Shown here: piece after piece, positions 25,027-33,889 of the stretch
Numbering within the stretch: position 1 is the first letter of the stretch
Layout: every line of letters begins with the position of its first letter
DNA from: CAZAZQ01 sp964489705
Lineage (GTDB): Bacteria; Zixibacteria; MSB-5A5; GN15; FEB-12
NCBI GenBank assembly: GCA_964489705.1
Contig: CAZAZQ010000009.1
Location: forward strand, 62,001 to 126,000
Reading direction: 5' to 3'
Length of the DNA stretch: 64,000 nucleotides
Notes under the pieces: generated by a model
The model's input: the letters and a program-made list of their open reading frames with translations, nothing else
Databases searched by the model: none
Told to the model about the DNA's origin: nothing
Translations under genes and position numbers: made by a program

Positions 25027-27447
25027 ATGAAAAAAATCGGTGCCTTGGTTCCGGCTGTTTTCCTGTCGGTCGTTTTCGGTTCTTTTTCGCCTGTCTTTGG
25101 GGAGCGAATCCCCATCCCGGAAGGAGTATTTTACTACAAACCGGCGGCGTCGGTCTTCGGTGCCGAGGCGGCATGGATTAATCCCGCCCGCCTGGGGAAA
25201 TTCCGCACCGCCAGCTATCAGTTCATGGGCGACTTTCACGAGGGTACCGCTCTCAAGAGTTGGGGAACGGTAGTGGTGCACGACCAGCTTGCCGTCGCTT
25301 ACCGATATCTGGCAAACGAAGGGGAAGTCAACGCGCGGGAATACCTTTTCGGTACCGGTTTCACTTTGGGACAGCAACTTAATTTCGGCGTCTCATACCG
25401 CTATTTCAAAGAGGCGCCGGGAATTTACAACAAGCGCCACTTTTGGAATATTGGGCTCAGTGGCGGCGGGCGCGGACCTTTTCAATGGGGTGCCGTCTTT
25501 TCCAATTTGAACCGCGGCGCCGTTAACGGCGTTCGCACCGAAACCGAGCAGCGCTATTCTCTTTCGTATCGCCCGCTTGGAAACAAGATGACCATCTCCG
25601 TGGATATGTTCCTTTCCACCAAGACGAAGTTTTCCAATGCCGACTATACCTATCACGTAGAAGCCGAACCGCGTCCAGGGCTTTTCATCGAAGGTGCGTA
25701 TACCTCGGATAAAGATTATTTCGTCGGCGTGCGGGTCAATCTCCGGCAGTATTTCACCGGTGTCCAAAGCCTTTTCCACAAGGGGAGCGGTCACCGACGA
25801 ACGACCACGTACGTCGGTGCCACCTTGCAACGCCAAAGCTCCTTGCTCTCGTTACGCCCCCGGCGGCTGTCATTGAAGCTTTCCGGCAAAGTGCAGGAGA
25901 ACCCGCCCCAACCGGTGTTTGGCAAACCGCAACCCTCTTTTATCTCGTTGGTGCTGTCCATCTACCGGGCGGCGGAAGACGCTTCCATCAGGGAAATGAC
26001 GGTGGAGCTGAAAAATCTCTCTCTCGGCTTTGCTCAAGCACAGGAACTTCGCACCGCTCTTCAACATTTTCGCCGAGCAGGCAAAAAAATTATTTGTTAC
26101 CTCTCTTCACCGGATAACATCGGATATTACATCGCTTCGGCGGCTGACTCGATAATCATCCCACCTGTCAGTCAGCTCAATCTGGTGGGGCTGAAGGCGG
26201 AGTTGACTTTCTTTGCGGGGACGTTGGGAAAGTTGGGCGTCAAAGCCGACCTCATGCAAATCGGCAACTACAAAACCGCCGCCGAGCAACTGACGAGGGA
26301 ATCGGCTTCGGAATACAACCGACAGCAAGTCAACCGGCTGCTGGATAATGTATACAGCCAGTTTGTCGAGGCAATTGCCGAAGGGAGGAAACTAACCGTT
26401 GACTCCGTCAAGACCATCATCGACAACGGTCCCTATACCTCAAAAGAAGCGCTTCGCTATGGTCTGGTCGATAACCTCTGTTACCAAGATGACTTTCACG
26501 AGTGCTTCCCTTCCCGGTTTCCTCGCATCTCTTTTGGAGAGTACCTCAGAGATACCCTTTTGAATGACGGATGCCCGCAGAAGCCGCTTCTTGCCGTTGT
26601 GGTCGGAGAAGGGGAAATAGATGCTTCCGGTAAGGGTGTGAATCCTTTCAGCCGAGGAGAAAGGCTCACTCCTTCCCTAATGAAGCGAGCCTTTCGTAAA
26701 GTTACCGAAAGCCCGGAGGTGAAAGGGGTGATTTTTCGCATAGATTCTCCGGGTGGTACCGTCGGCGCCAGCGAAGATATTTACCGTGCCGTCTCAGAGC
26801 TTGCCTCTAAAAAACCGTTGGTCACCTCCATGTCGAATGTCGCCGCTTCGGGCGGCTACTATATCGCCATGCCGGGGAAATATATCTTTGCCGATGCCGC
26901 GACCATCACCGGCTCCATCGGAGTGTTCGGGGGCAAGATGGATTTGAGCAATCTCTATAAAAAAATCCGCCTGGGAAAAGAGCTGTATACCCGCGGGCGT
27001 TTCGCCGGTATGTTGACAACCCTCCGTCCCTTCACGCCTGAGGAGCGAAAAAAATACTTCTCGCACCTGTCCGCTTTTTACTCCCACTTTATCGACCTTG
27101 TCGCAAACAACCGGAGGCTGCCGAGCGACTCAATCGATGCGCTCGGGCAAGGCAGGGTCTGGACCGGCAGAGAAGCTCTTGAGAATGGGCTGGTCGACGA
27201 AGAGGGAGGAATCAAACAGTCACTCGATTTCCTTGCGGAAAAAACAAGGATAGACGACTATCGCATCGTCATCCATCCGCAAAAGAGAAAGTGGTTCTCT
27301 CTTCCCGGTACTTCCTTTCTTAACATGCTCGCTGATGCCTTGGGACTGGCACCCTCCTCCTCGTTTTCAGGCTTGACGGATATGAGCGATTTCTTTGAAG
27401 GCGAAGTTTTCTTGGCGCGTCTTCCGTACGACATTGAGATAAAATAG
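25027..27447 (+). CDS. sppA: Signal peptide peptidase SppA with N-terminal outer-membrane barrel domain
   Basis: 806 residues, longer than E. coli SppA (618). A signal peptide (1-25) is followed by about 250 residues resembling a PorV/UPF0164-type barrel (AAWINPARLGKF, then alternating strands to about 275). Two S49 peptidase repeats follow. The general-base Lys is in IGNYKTAAEQL (Lys416), aligned with E. coli Lys209, and the nucleophile Ser is in NVAASGGYY (Ser608), with IFRIDSPGGTVGASE and ATITGSIGVFGGK around it. The active site thus looks intact. Instead of the usual N-terminal membrane helix, the enzyme seems tethered by a barrel. AAGGAG lies 8 bases upstream. It is third gene of the trmH run. 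Confidence 0.9.
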   Translation: MKKIGALVPAVFLSVVFGSFSPVFGERIPIPEGVFYYKPAASVFGAEAAWINPARLGKFRTASYQFMGDFHEGTALKSWGTVVVHDQLAVAYRYLANEGEVNAREYLFGTGFTLGQQLNFGVSYRYFKEAPGIYNKRHFWNIGLSGGGRGPFQWGAVFSNLNRGAVNGVRTETEQRYSLSYRPLGNKMTISVDMFLSTKTKFSNADYTYHVEAEPRPGLFIEGAYTSDKDYFVGVRVNLRQYFTGVQSLFHKGSGHRRTTTYVGATLQRQSSLLSLRPRRLSLKLSGKVQENPPQPVFGKPQPSFISLVLSIYRAAEDASIREMTVELKNLSLGFAQAQELRTALQHFRRAGKKIICYLSSPDNIGYYIASAADSIIIPPVSQLNLVGLKAELTFFAGTLGKLGVKADLMQIGNYKTAAEQLTRESASEYNRQQVNRLLDNVYSQFVEAIAEGRKLTVDSVKTIIDNGPYTSKEALRYGLVDNLCYQDDFHECFPSRFPRISFGEYLRDTLLNDGCPQKPLLAVVVGEGEIDASGKGVNPFSRGERLTPSLMKRAFRKVTESPEVKGVIFRIDSPGGTVGASEDIYRAVSELASKKPLVTSMSNVAASGGYYIAMPGKYIFADAATITGSIGVFGGKMDLSNLYKKIRLGKELYTRGRFAGMLTTLRPFTPEERKKYFSHLSAFYSHFIDLVANNRRLPSDSIDALGQGRVWTGREALENGLVDEEGGIKQSLDFLAEKTRIDDYRIVIHPQKRKWFSLPGTSFLNMLADALGLAPSSSFSGLTDMSDFFEGEVFLARLPYDIEIK

Positions 27448-27517
27448 ATGCCCTGGTTATAGCCGGGGGTATCTACAAAGCTTCTTCTGATTTAATATAC
27501 ATGAGAGGGGCTTGAAA

Positions 27518-27568
27518 AAGATCCGGCAGAACGGAAAGAAGCAGATCCGTTCCGGATCTTCCCTCCTA
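27518..27568. repeat. Dispersed palindromic element
   Basis: AAGATCCGG (27518-27526) pairs with CCGGATCTT (27552-27560). The inner GCAGATCCGTTCYGGATC word recurs at 46723-46741, so this is a copy of the same dispersed family. It may also act as a transcription end for the sppA run. Confidence 0.55.
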
Positions 27569-27593
27569 AGAGAGTGTTGTTTCTCAACCAAAC

Positions 27594-27627
27594 AAAAAAG
27601 GCAGAAGCGAAAAGCTCCTGCCTTTTT
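27594..27627 (-). terminator. Terminator of the SWIB gene
   Basis: AAAAGGCAG pairs with CTGCCTTTT around an inner AGC/GCT stem, giving a T-run on the minus strand (A27594-27599). Confidence 0.85.
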
Positions 27628-27644
27628 CACCACTCGAGAAAGAA

Positions 27645-28160
27645 CTATTTCAGATGCTTGGAAATGAGCTTGGTCATCTCAAACATTGAAACTTTCTTCT
27701 TACCGCCGAAGATCTTTTTCAGCTTCTCGTCGGCGTTAATCATCCGGCGATTGATGGCGTCTTGAAGTTTGTTCTTCTTGATGTACGCCCAAATCTTCTT
27801 GGTGACTTCCGTCCGTGGAAGAGGCTTTGCCCCGACGACAGCCGCCAGCGCTTCCGAAGGAGACCACGGACGCATGAAAGCCGGATTGGGTTTGCGTTTG
27901 GCTTTGGTTTTTTTCTTGGCGGTGGCTTTCTTGGTGGTTCTCTTCGCAGTGGCTTTTTTGGCTGTGGTCTTACGAGTAGTTGTCTTCCGAGTGGTTTTCT
28001 TCGCCGTTGTTTTCTTCTTCACCGTCGTTCGTTTCGCCGCTGTCTTCTTTTTGGCTGCGGGTTTCTTCTTGGCGGTAGTTTTTTTGGCAGTCGCCTTCTT
28101 TGTTGTCTTCTTCACCGCTTTCTTCTTTGGCGCTGCTTTCTTCTTCTTTGCTACTGCCAT
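27645..28160 (-). CDS. Histone H1-like SWIB-domain protein
   Basis: 171 residues. The first half is an extreme Lys/Ala/Thr tail with repeated (A/T)KKTT, KKATAKK and TTRKTT motifs, like the C-terminal tail of histone H1 or bacterial Hc1. The second half (about 93-171) is a SWIB/MDM2 domain: FMRPWSPSEALAAVVGAKPLPRTEV, IWAYIKKNKLQD, and ADEKLKKIFGGKKKVSMFEM. It is probably an abundant nucleoid protein that binds DNA through its tail; SWIB suggests a protein contact. The ATG at 28160 has AAGGAG 6 bases upstream and is preferred over 28178. Its promoter and terminator are both visible. Confidence 0.93.
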   Translation of the reverse strand: MAVAKKKKAAPKKKAVKKTTKKATAKKTTAKKKPAAKKKTAAKRTTVKKKTTAKKTTRKTTTRKTTAKKATAKRTTKKATAKKKTKAKRKPNPAFMRPWSPSEALAAVVGAKPLPRTEVTKKIWAYIKKNKLQDAINRRMINADEKLKKIFGGKKKVSMFEMTKLISKHLK

Positions 28161-28221
28161 CTGTTGCTCCTTTAGCATCGAGGTTTATGTTAAGAGGTTC
28201 TCTTCGTTTCTCTTATCTCCA

Positions 28222-28250
28222 GTGATATCCTCCGCATTTGCAGGTGACAA
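28222..28250 (-). promoter_or_regulatory. Promoter of the SWIB gene
   Basis: Minus-strand TTGTCA (28245-28250), 17-bp spacer, TATCAC (28222-28227), giving a leader of about 55 bases. Confidence 0.55.
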
Positions 28251-28353
28251 CCAAGCGCCACTGCCTTACCTACGTAAAAAACATAACCTTTTTTTTATTT
28301 TTTAAGCAAGAAAAAAATTTACTCCGAGGAATAATTTTTTCGCTTTTTCCCCT

Positions 28354-29577
28354 CTAAAGCGAGAGGGTTTTCCCCGACGTCACAGAACCATCTCCACGCT
28401 GCAGCACTATGACGGGTGCTTCCGTCGGACAACCCAAGCGGAAGGGGAACCAATGTCCCACGCCGGAAGTGGTGTAGAGGTGGCTCCCGTTCTCTCGGTA
28501 GTGTCCCCAGAGAAAATGCGGTTTCCCTACCCACTCCGCCAGCGAACGCCGCGCCAGCCCGATTTGGGTGCCGTGGGTGTGCCCCGCAAGAGTGAGAGTG
28601 ACGCCTTTCTCCGCGGCGAAGAGGAAAGCATCGGGACGGTGACTCATCAAAAGGGTGAACCCTTTCGGAGGAGAATGGGTCAGGGCGGCGTCAATAGTTC
28701 GGTGGTAGAAGGATGCGGTCGAGGCAAACAACCGAGCCGGATCGTCAATCCCAATAAGAGTGAGAGCTTCGGAGGCAACGGGTACCGTCAGCCCCTCGTT
28801 GACCAACAGCGGGATGGGCGACGCATCGAATATCCGTCGCACTGTCTTCAGCCCTTGGTAATGCTCATGGTTCCCCAGGCAGGCATACGTGCCGAGAGGA
28901 GGGTGCAACGCCGCTATCATCGTCAGCGCTCTCGGCAGCATCTGCAAATCGTCAGCAATATCGCCGGTCACCAGCACCAGATCGGGAGCAAACGGTTCGG
29001 CGCGGGAGAGTACTTGTTCCAAGTCGTCCAAGGTGACAAAGTAGCGCAGGTGGATATCCGAGAGATGGAGAATCTTTAACCCTTCAAGTGCCTCAGGCAG
29101 GTTGCTAATGAGAATCGGCAGGCGAAACACTCGTGCCTGAGCGTAAGAGCGTGCCACGCCCGACATCCCGACCGCCAGCGCGGTTGCCGGCATCCCTACC
29201 GCGGCTGCCTTGAGGAAGAGCCGACGGCGCGAGTTGGGTGGAGAAATGTCCCGTCGGGCGGAGCGTCTTTCCAAAAGAGCAAGCAGTTTGAGCAGTCCTC
29301 CCGAGAAGGGAAGGGAAACTACCAAGGCGCCTTCCGTAATCATCACCACCGTAATGGCAATAATCGAAAAGTAGACCAACCAAAGGTGAGAGGTGGTCGC
29401 TCCTTCCCAGAGCAAAAGTACCAGTCCCCCTCCCCCTACAGGCAAGCCCAGGACGATATACCGTATCGGGCGATGTCGCCACCAGCTCGGTGTGAAAAGA
29501 CGCAGGAAAACGACCGCAGCCGTTCCGAGGAGGAGAAGGATAGCCGTAATCAGGACGAGAAACGCAAAAAAGGACAT
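28354..29577 (-). CDS. Membrane-anchored metallophosphoesterase
   Basis: About 407 residues from the ATG at 29577. Three N-terminal hydrophobic helices (FFAFLVLITAILLLLGTAAV; IRYIVLGLPVGGGGLVLLLW; LVYFSIIAITVVMITEGAL) precede a twin-arginine-like segment RRRLFLKAAAVGMPATALAVG. The calcineurin-type phosphoesterase follows with LSDIHL, VTGDIADD, GNHEHY, MSHRPD and GHTHGTQIG, the usual two-metal ligand set. The catalytic domain should face the periplasm. The substrate is unknown; related YaeI/YkuE enzymes act on lipid-linked or UDP phosphodiesters. It is single and divergent from the beta-helix gene. Confidence 0.88.
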   Translation of the reverse strand: MSFFAFLVLITAILLLLGTAAVVFLRLFTPSWWRHRPIRYIVLGLPVGGGGLVLLLWEGATTSHLWLVYFSIIAITVVMITEGALVVSLPFSGGLLKLLALLERRSARRDISPPNSRRRLFLKAAAVGMPATALAVGMSGVARSYAQARVFRLPILISNLPEALEGLKILHLSDIHLRYFVTLDDLEQVLSRAEPFAPDLVLVTGDIADDLQMLPRALTMIAALHPPLGTYACLGNHEHYQGLKTVRRIFDASPIPLLVNEGLTVPVASEALTLIGIDDPARLFASTASFYHRTIDAALTHSPPKGFTLLMSHRPDAFLFAAEKGVTLTLAGHTHGTQIGLARRSLAEWVGKPHFLWGHYRENGSHLYTTSGVGHWFPFRLGCPTEAPVIVLQRGDGSVTSGKTLSL

Positions 29578-29730
29578 GAGTCTCTCTTTGGTTACCTTTC
29601 CGTAAAAGAGTAAAACAGTTTGCCTATGCTTACTTTCTTTATACGGGACTTCCTCAAGAAATATCGGTGGGAACGGCAAAGAAACTTTTTTCTTGATTTC
29701 GCACGACGGCTGATATTACGTAAAGGTAGA

Positions 29731-30933
29731 ATGAAGGCTCTCATCATTACACTCTTTATCTTAGTTTGGCTCTCGCTTCCGGGTGCTTCGACCACCTTGG
29801 TCGTGGAGCGCGGCTCGGATTTGCAAGCTGTCATCGACTACGCCAAAAACAACGATACGCTGCTCATTGCGGCGAAAACGTTCGAAGCGACACCGACGAC
29901 TTTTCAAGAGCCGCTGTGCGGAAACTGTGAGCAAACCCGGACGCCGGTGACGGCGACTTACGGGTTTATCGTCAAGGGGAAATCGCTGGTTCTCATCGGA
30001 AGGGACCGCGATGCCTCGCGCTTGGTCACCAACGCCGGGTACGGGTTGTATTTTGAGGATTCTCCCTTCTCGGTCGTCCGGAACTTGACCGTGACGGGGG
30101 GAAAGCGCGACCCCGACGGCAACGCCACCGACGCCGGTATCGTGGTGCGCCGCTCGAAAGTCTGTATTCAAGAAGTGACGATTCGAGACAACGACCACCG
30201 GGTCGACTCGGTCGTCGTAGGAATCGGGGGGATCTTCGGACGAGAAGGAGCGGATATCATCGTCCAAAACTGCTTGATTGAGAACAACGGGTGGGACGGG
30301 GTGGCACTCTATCGCGGAGCGTCCGCCACCGTGACCGATTGCCTCATCAAGGACGGCCGCGGGGTCGGTATCGGCATTACCTGGGATGCGGTGTGTGTCG
30401 CCTATCGCAACGAAATCACCGGCTACTGGAAAGGCATAGGGGCGTTCGGCTCCAGTTGGGTCATCGCCCGCAACAATTTGGTTCACGACAACCTCGGTTG
30501 GGGCATTATCGCCACCGGCAAAGCCTACATGGAGATAACCAACAATGTTATCTACCACAACGGCAATTGCGGGCTGGCGCCGTGGTCGACGGAGAGCCGC
30601 GGGAGAATGTTGAACAATATCATCGTCAACAACGGTTGGCGTGACCAGTGGGTTTGTCCGTGTGTGGGGGTGTGCAACTACGGCGATTGGGCAAAGTGGG
30701 AATTCCGGCATAATATCGTCTGGGGAAACAAGGCGGGAGAATACGAAAATATCTGGGATCAGACCGGCTTCAACGGAAATCTCAACGTCGATCCGTTATT
30801 TGTCGGGGAGGGTGATTTTCACCTGCGACCTCAATCCCCCGCTTTCCATGCCGGCGATTCGACTCTTTTCAACCTGGACGGCACAATTTCCCATATCGGC
30901 TTGTACGGCGGACCGCAAGCCAAAAAAGAATAA
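29731..30933 (+). CDS. Exported parallel beta-helix repeat protein
   Basis: 400 residues from the ATG at 29731, which follows AAAGGTAGA. The signal peptide is MKALIITLFILVWLSLPGAS. The DLQAVIDYAKNNDTLLIAAKTF opening and the repeated short strands with Asn ladders (VQNCLIENNGWDGVALYRG; NNLVHDNLGWGIIATGKAYM; NNVIYHNGNCGLAPWS) match right-handed beta-helix (PbH1/NosD-like) proteins. The tail (NVDPLFVGEGDFHLRPQSPAFHAG) is the usual end of such domains in FCB genomes. It may bind or cleave polysaccharide; no catalytic residues could be assigned. No sorting tail is present. Confidence 0.85.
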   Translation: MKALIITLFILVWLSLPGASTTLVVERGSDLQAVIDYAKNNDTLLIAAKTFEATPTTFQEPLCGNCEQTRTPVTATYGFIVKGKSLVLIGRDRDASRLVTNAGYGLYFEDSPFSVVRNLTVTGGKRDPDGNATDAGIVVRRSKVCIQEVTIRDNDHRVDSVVVGIGGIFGREGADIIVQNCLIENNGWDGVALYRGASATVTDCLIKDGRGVGIGITWDAVCVAYRNEITGYWKGIGAFGSSWVIARNNLVHDNLGWGIIATGKAYMEITNNVIYHNGNCGLAPWSTESRGRMLNNIIVNNGWRDQWVCPCVGVCNYGDWAKWEFRHNIVWGNKAGEYENIWDQTGFNGNLNVDPLFVGEGDFHLRPQSPAFHAGDSTLFNLDGTISHIGLYGGPQAKKE

Positions 30934-31082
30934 ATAAAAAAAACTTTCTTTTTTTCTTTATAAACTTACTATCCAATAAGCTCGTAGTAATTAGAGTGAA
31001 ATAAAGTTAAATAATCGAGGCGGAACAACCGAATTTTATTTAGGAGAGTAGTTTTGCTGCATGTTAACAGGAGGTACTTTGT

Positions 31083-32024
31083 ATGAAACGTTTGTTGATT
31101 GTATCTATGCTTATGCTCATCGGAGTGTCGCTCGTTTTTGTTTTGGGATGTGACGAAGAGAAAAGCACGGGGCCAGGTGGGAACAAGACTGAAGGAGACC
31201 CCAACGACCCAGTATACACGGCAGTTTCCGACGGGATGGAGGCACCGGGGGAATTTAACGGGATGTTACTTTCATTCACGATGGAATTCAGCGACGCTAT
31301 CCTCGATTCGGATGTGGTCCTTGTTCCTCAAGGAGAAAAGACATTTTTTGAAAAGGCTTTGGGCATCGAAGCAGAGAGTCTGAGCCTCTCCTATCATGAC
31401 GCCAGCCAATACTGGTATTTTTTCTTCACGGCAGACGAGCTTGATACGCTGAGCAACGGTGTCATCGATACCCTCGTCCTGACCGTAACGGACTCAATAC
31501 AGTTCCTTCATGATACTCTCCCCGTCCAGTTTCCCGACTCCGCTTTGTTGACCGGCATTAAGTGCGGAGCCTCACTGGAGGCTACTTCTTCTTTCCACGG
31601 CACTATTTCGGTGACGCAAAATGCCTCCATCGAAGGTGACCTGCCGGCACAAGGTGATATCATGATTGTAGGTACCGGCACCATGAATATGAACGGCCGG
31701 AATAACGAGGATACCGTTTCGTACTGCACGATAGTTTTGGCGATGAACGTGGTATTTGACAGTCTGCAAGCCAACTTAACTGACTTGGAGAATGACGGTT
31801 GCCCGTACGCCGGTTCGTGGTCGTTCAGCGGTTCGATCAATTTGAACTGCTTCGGCGACACTTTGTTCTCCTATAATGACACGTGGACGGTGCACGAAAC
31901 GTTCAACGGGAACATCACTACCACGACGTTTGAAAACTCCACCACCAAGTGGACAATCGTCGATACCTGTGAAGCGGGGGGCGATGCCCCGGTGTGGGAA
32001 TGGGACGATCGGAAAGACCGATAG
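31083..32024 (+). CDS. Lipoprotein of unknown function
   Basis: 313 residues. Signal peptide MKRLLIVSMLMLIGVSLVFV and lipobox VLGC (Cys23), followed by the DEEKSTGPG linker typical of lipoproteins in this group. The rest is beta-rich with many Thr and Asp and no recognised motif. The ribosome-binding site is strong (ACAGGAGGT, 7 bases before ATG). A strong terminator lies at 32049, so it is monocistronic. Confidence 0.8.
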   Translation: MKRLLIVSMLMLIGVSLVFVLGCDEEKSTGPGGNKTEGDPNDPVYTAVSDGMEAPGEFNGMLLSFTMEFSDAILDSDVVLVPQGEKTFFEKALGIEAESLSLSYHDASQYWYFFFTADELDTLSNGVIDTLVLTVTDSIQFLHDTLPVQFPDSALLTGIKCGASLEATSSFHGTISVTQNASIEGDLPAQGDIMIVGTGTMNMNGRNNEDTVSYCTIVLAMNVVFDSLQANLTDLENDGCPYAGSWSFSGSINLNCFGDTLFSYNDTWTVHETFNGNITTTTFENSTTKWTIVDTCEAGGDAPVWEWDDRKDR

Positions 32025-32048
32025 AGCTGAGCCGAACATTGCAAAGCA

Positions 32049-32079
32049 AGCGCCTTCTTTTAAGAAGGCGCTTTTTTTT
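32049..32079 (+). terminator. Rho-independent terminator
   Basis: AGCGCCTTCTT (32049-32059) pairs with AAGAAGGCGCT (32062-32072) and is followed by eight T. Confidence 0.92.
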
Positions 32080-32150
32080 GTACCTTCTGACAGACGAGAC
32101 GAAAAAAAACTTTTTTGTCCATGTCGAATCTCCTACCTTGAAGCGGAGCA

Positions 32151-33674
32151 ATGAGGATACGAGGCGAAAACACCAGGCAAACCGTTGGGTTTTTCATCGG
32201 GGTGGGGGCGGCTCTCTTCGTCTTGGTGTTTCTCGATCTGGTGCCGGGAAAGCCGGTCGTGACGCGCACTGCGGCGGTGGCGATCTTGATGGCGATCTGG
32301 TGGGTAACCGAGGCGATACCGATTCCGGCGACGGCGCTGGTTCCGGTGGCACTTTTCCCGCTGCTGGGCATTATGAAAGGAAAAGCGGTCGCCCCGATTT
32401 ATTTCAATCACATTATCTTTCTGTTTATCGGCGGTTTTATCATGGCGCTCGCCATGCAAAAGTGGAATCTTCACCGGCGGATCGCCTTGCGTATCATCCT
32501 GCTCATCGGCATCAGTCCCAAGCGGATTATCTTGGGGTTTATGGTGGCGACGTGGTTCCTCTCGATGTGGATTTCGAATACGGCAACTACCATGATGATG
32601 GTGCCGATGGCGATTGCCGTTATCCTCAAGCTCAAAGATACGTTCGACCCAAAAGTCATCTCCCGTTTCTCGGTGGGGCTCTTGCTGGGAGTGGCGTACG
32701 CCGCTTCGGTAGGAGGCGCCGCCACCCTTATCGGCACCCCTCCCAACTTGGCGTTCAGCAAAATATTCAAAATCTACTTCCCGCAAGCACCGGAGATAAC
32801 CTTTGCCCAGTGGCTGGTCTTTGCTCTCCCTTTTGCGACGGTCTTTTTGGTGGTGGTATGGCTCCTTTTGACTCGTCTTTTCGTTTCTTCCAAGCACCCC
32901 TTCACCGCTGACCGTGCCGTCTTCAAGGAAGAGTACCGGCGCCTGGGCACAATGAGCTTCGAAGAGAAAACAGTGCTGGCGCTTTTTATCCTGTTGGCGT
33001 TCCTCTGGATTTTCCGCAGCACTATCACCATCGGGGGATTTACTCTGCCGGGATGGACGTCGGTCTTTCCCGTCCCCGCCTACATTGACGACGGTACTAT
33101 TGCCATTGCCGTCGCCTTGCTGCTGTTTATCATTCCCGCCCGCTCTACCGGCAAAGGGCGACTGATGGACTGGGAAACGGCAAGTCGTTTGCATTGGGGG
33201 ATTGTTCTCCTCTTCGGGGGCGGCTTTGCCTTGGCGAGCGGTTTCAAGGAATCCGGGCTCTCGAGTTGGCTCGGAGAACAGATGGTTGGCTTTGGGGACA
33301 TCTCGCCGTTGTTCCTTGTGGTTATCGTCTGTACCATGCTAACCTTCCTGACCGAGTTGACTTCAAATACCGCTACCACACAGGTTATCCTTCCGATACT
33401 CGGTTCTCTCGCCGTTACGATTCACGTCAACCCCTTGTTGTTGATGATTCCGGCGACTCTCTCGGCATCGTGTGCTTTCATGCTGCCGGTCGCTACGCCG
33501 CCGAACGCCATTATCTTCGGCACCGGGGAAGTCCGGATGCAGGATATGATAAAAACCGGGATTCTTCTCAACCTCATCGGGGTGGTGCTGGTAACGCTGG
33601 CGATGTACCTCGTGGGAGTGTCGGTTTTCCATATCGATCTGCACAGCTTTCCGGCGTGGGGAGGGGCGCCGTAG
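32151..33674 (+). CDS. SLC13/DASS-family sodium:anion symporter
   Basis: 507 residues with about 11-12 membrane helices. The two SNT signature motifs of the divalent anion:sodium symporters are present (SMWISNTATTMMMVPMA at about 142 and FLTELTSNTATTQVILP at about 404), plus VTEAIPIPATALVPV near the start and PVATPPNAIIFGTG near the end. It likely imports C4-dicarboxylates, citrate-like acids or sulfate; the substrate cannot be read from sequence. The ATG at 32151 has GGAG very close (2 bases), so initiation may be weak. It stands alone. Confidence 0.92.
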   Translation: MRIRGENTRQTVGFFIGVGAALFVLVFLDLVPGKPVVTRTAAVAILMAIWWVTEAIPIPATALVPVALFPLLGIMKGKAVAPIYFNHIIFLFIGGFIMALAMQKWNLHRRIALRIILLIGISPKRIILGFMVATWFLSMWISNTATTMMMVPMAIAVILKLKDTFDPKVISRFSVGLLLGVAYAASVGGAATLIGTPPNLAFSKIFKIYFPQAPEITFAQWLVFALPFATVFLVVVWLLLTRLFVSSKHPFTADRAVFKEEYRRLGTMSFEEKTVLALFILLAFLWIFRSTITIGGFTLPGWTSVFPVPAYIDDGTIAIAVALLLFIIPARSTGKGRLMDWETASRLHWGIVLLFGGGFALASGFKESGLSSWLGEQMVGFGDISPLFLVVIVCTMLTFLTELTSNTATTQVILPILGSLAVTIHVNPLLLMIPATLSASCAFMLPVATPPNAIIFGTGEVRMQDMIKTGILLNLIGVVLVTLAMYLVGVSVFHIDLHSFPAWGGAP

Positions 33675-33700
33675 CATCGCAAAAGACAGGCATAAAAAAA

Positions 33701-33773
<73 letters not shown>

Positions 33774-33889
33774 TTTTTTCGTTCTTTTGTTACACTGCCG
33801 AGCCCGCCTGGCGTTCCCGGCAATGCGCCTCGAATATATATTTCTGCAAAAAAAATGCAAGCACTTTCAGGGGAGGGGGAAGGAAGAAT

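Noticed and set aside
27769..28305. Val/Phe-rich 178-codon plus-strand frame resembling a membrane protein
   Set aside because: It is the exact complement of the Lys-rich tail of the SWIB protein.
32133..33194. 353-codon minus-strand frame
   Set aside because: Antisense to the SLC13 transporter, His/Arg/Gln-rich, no motif.
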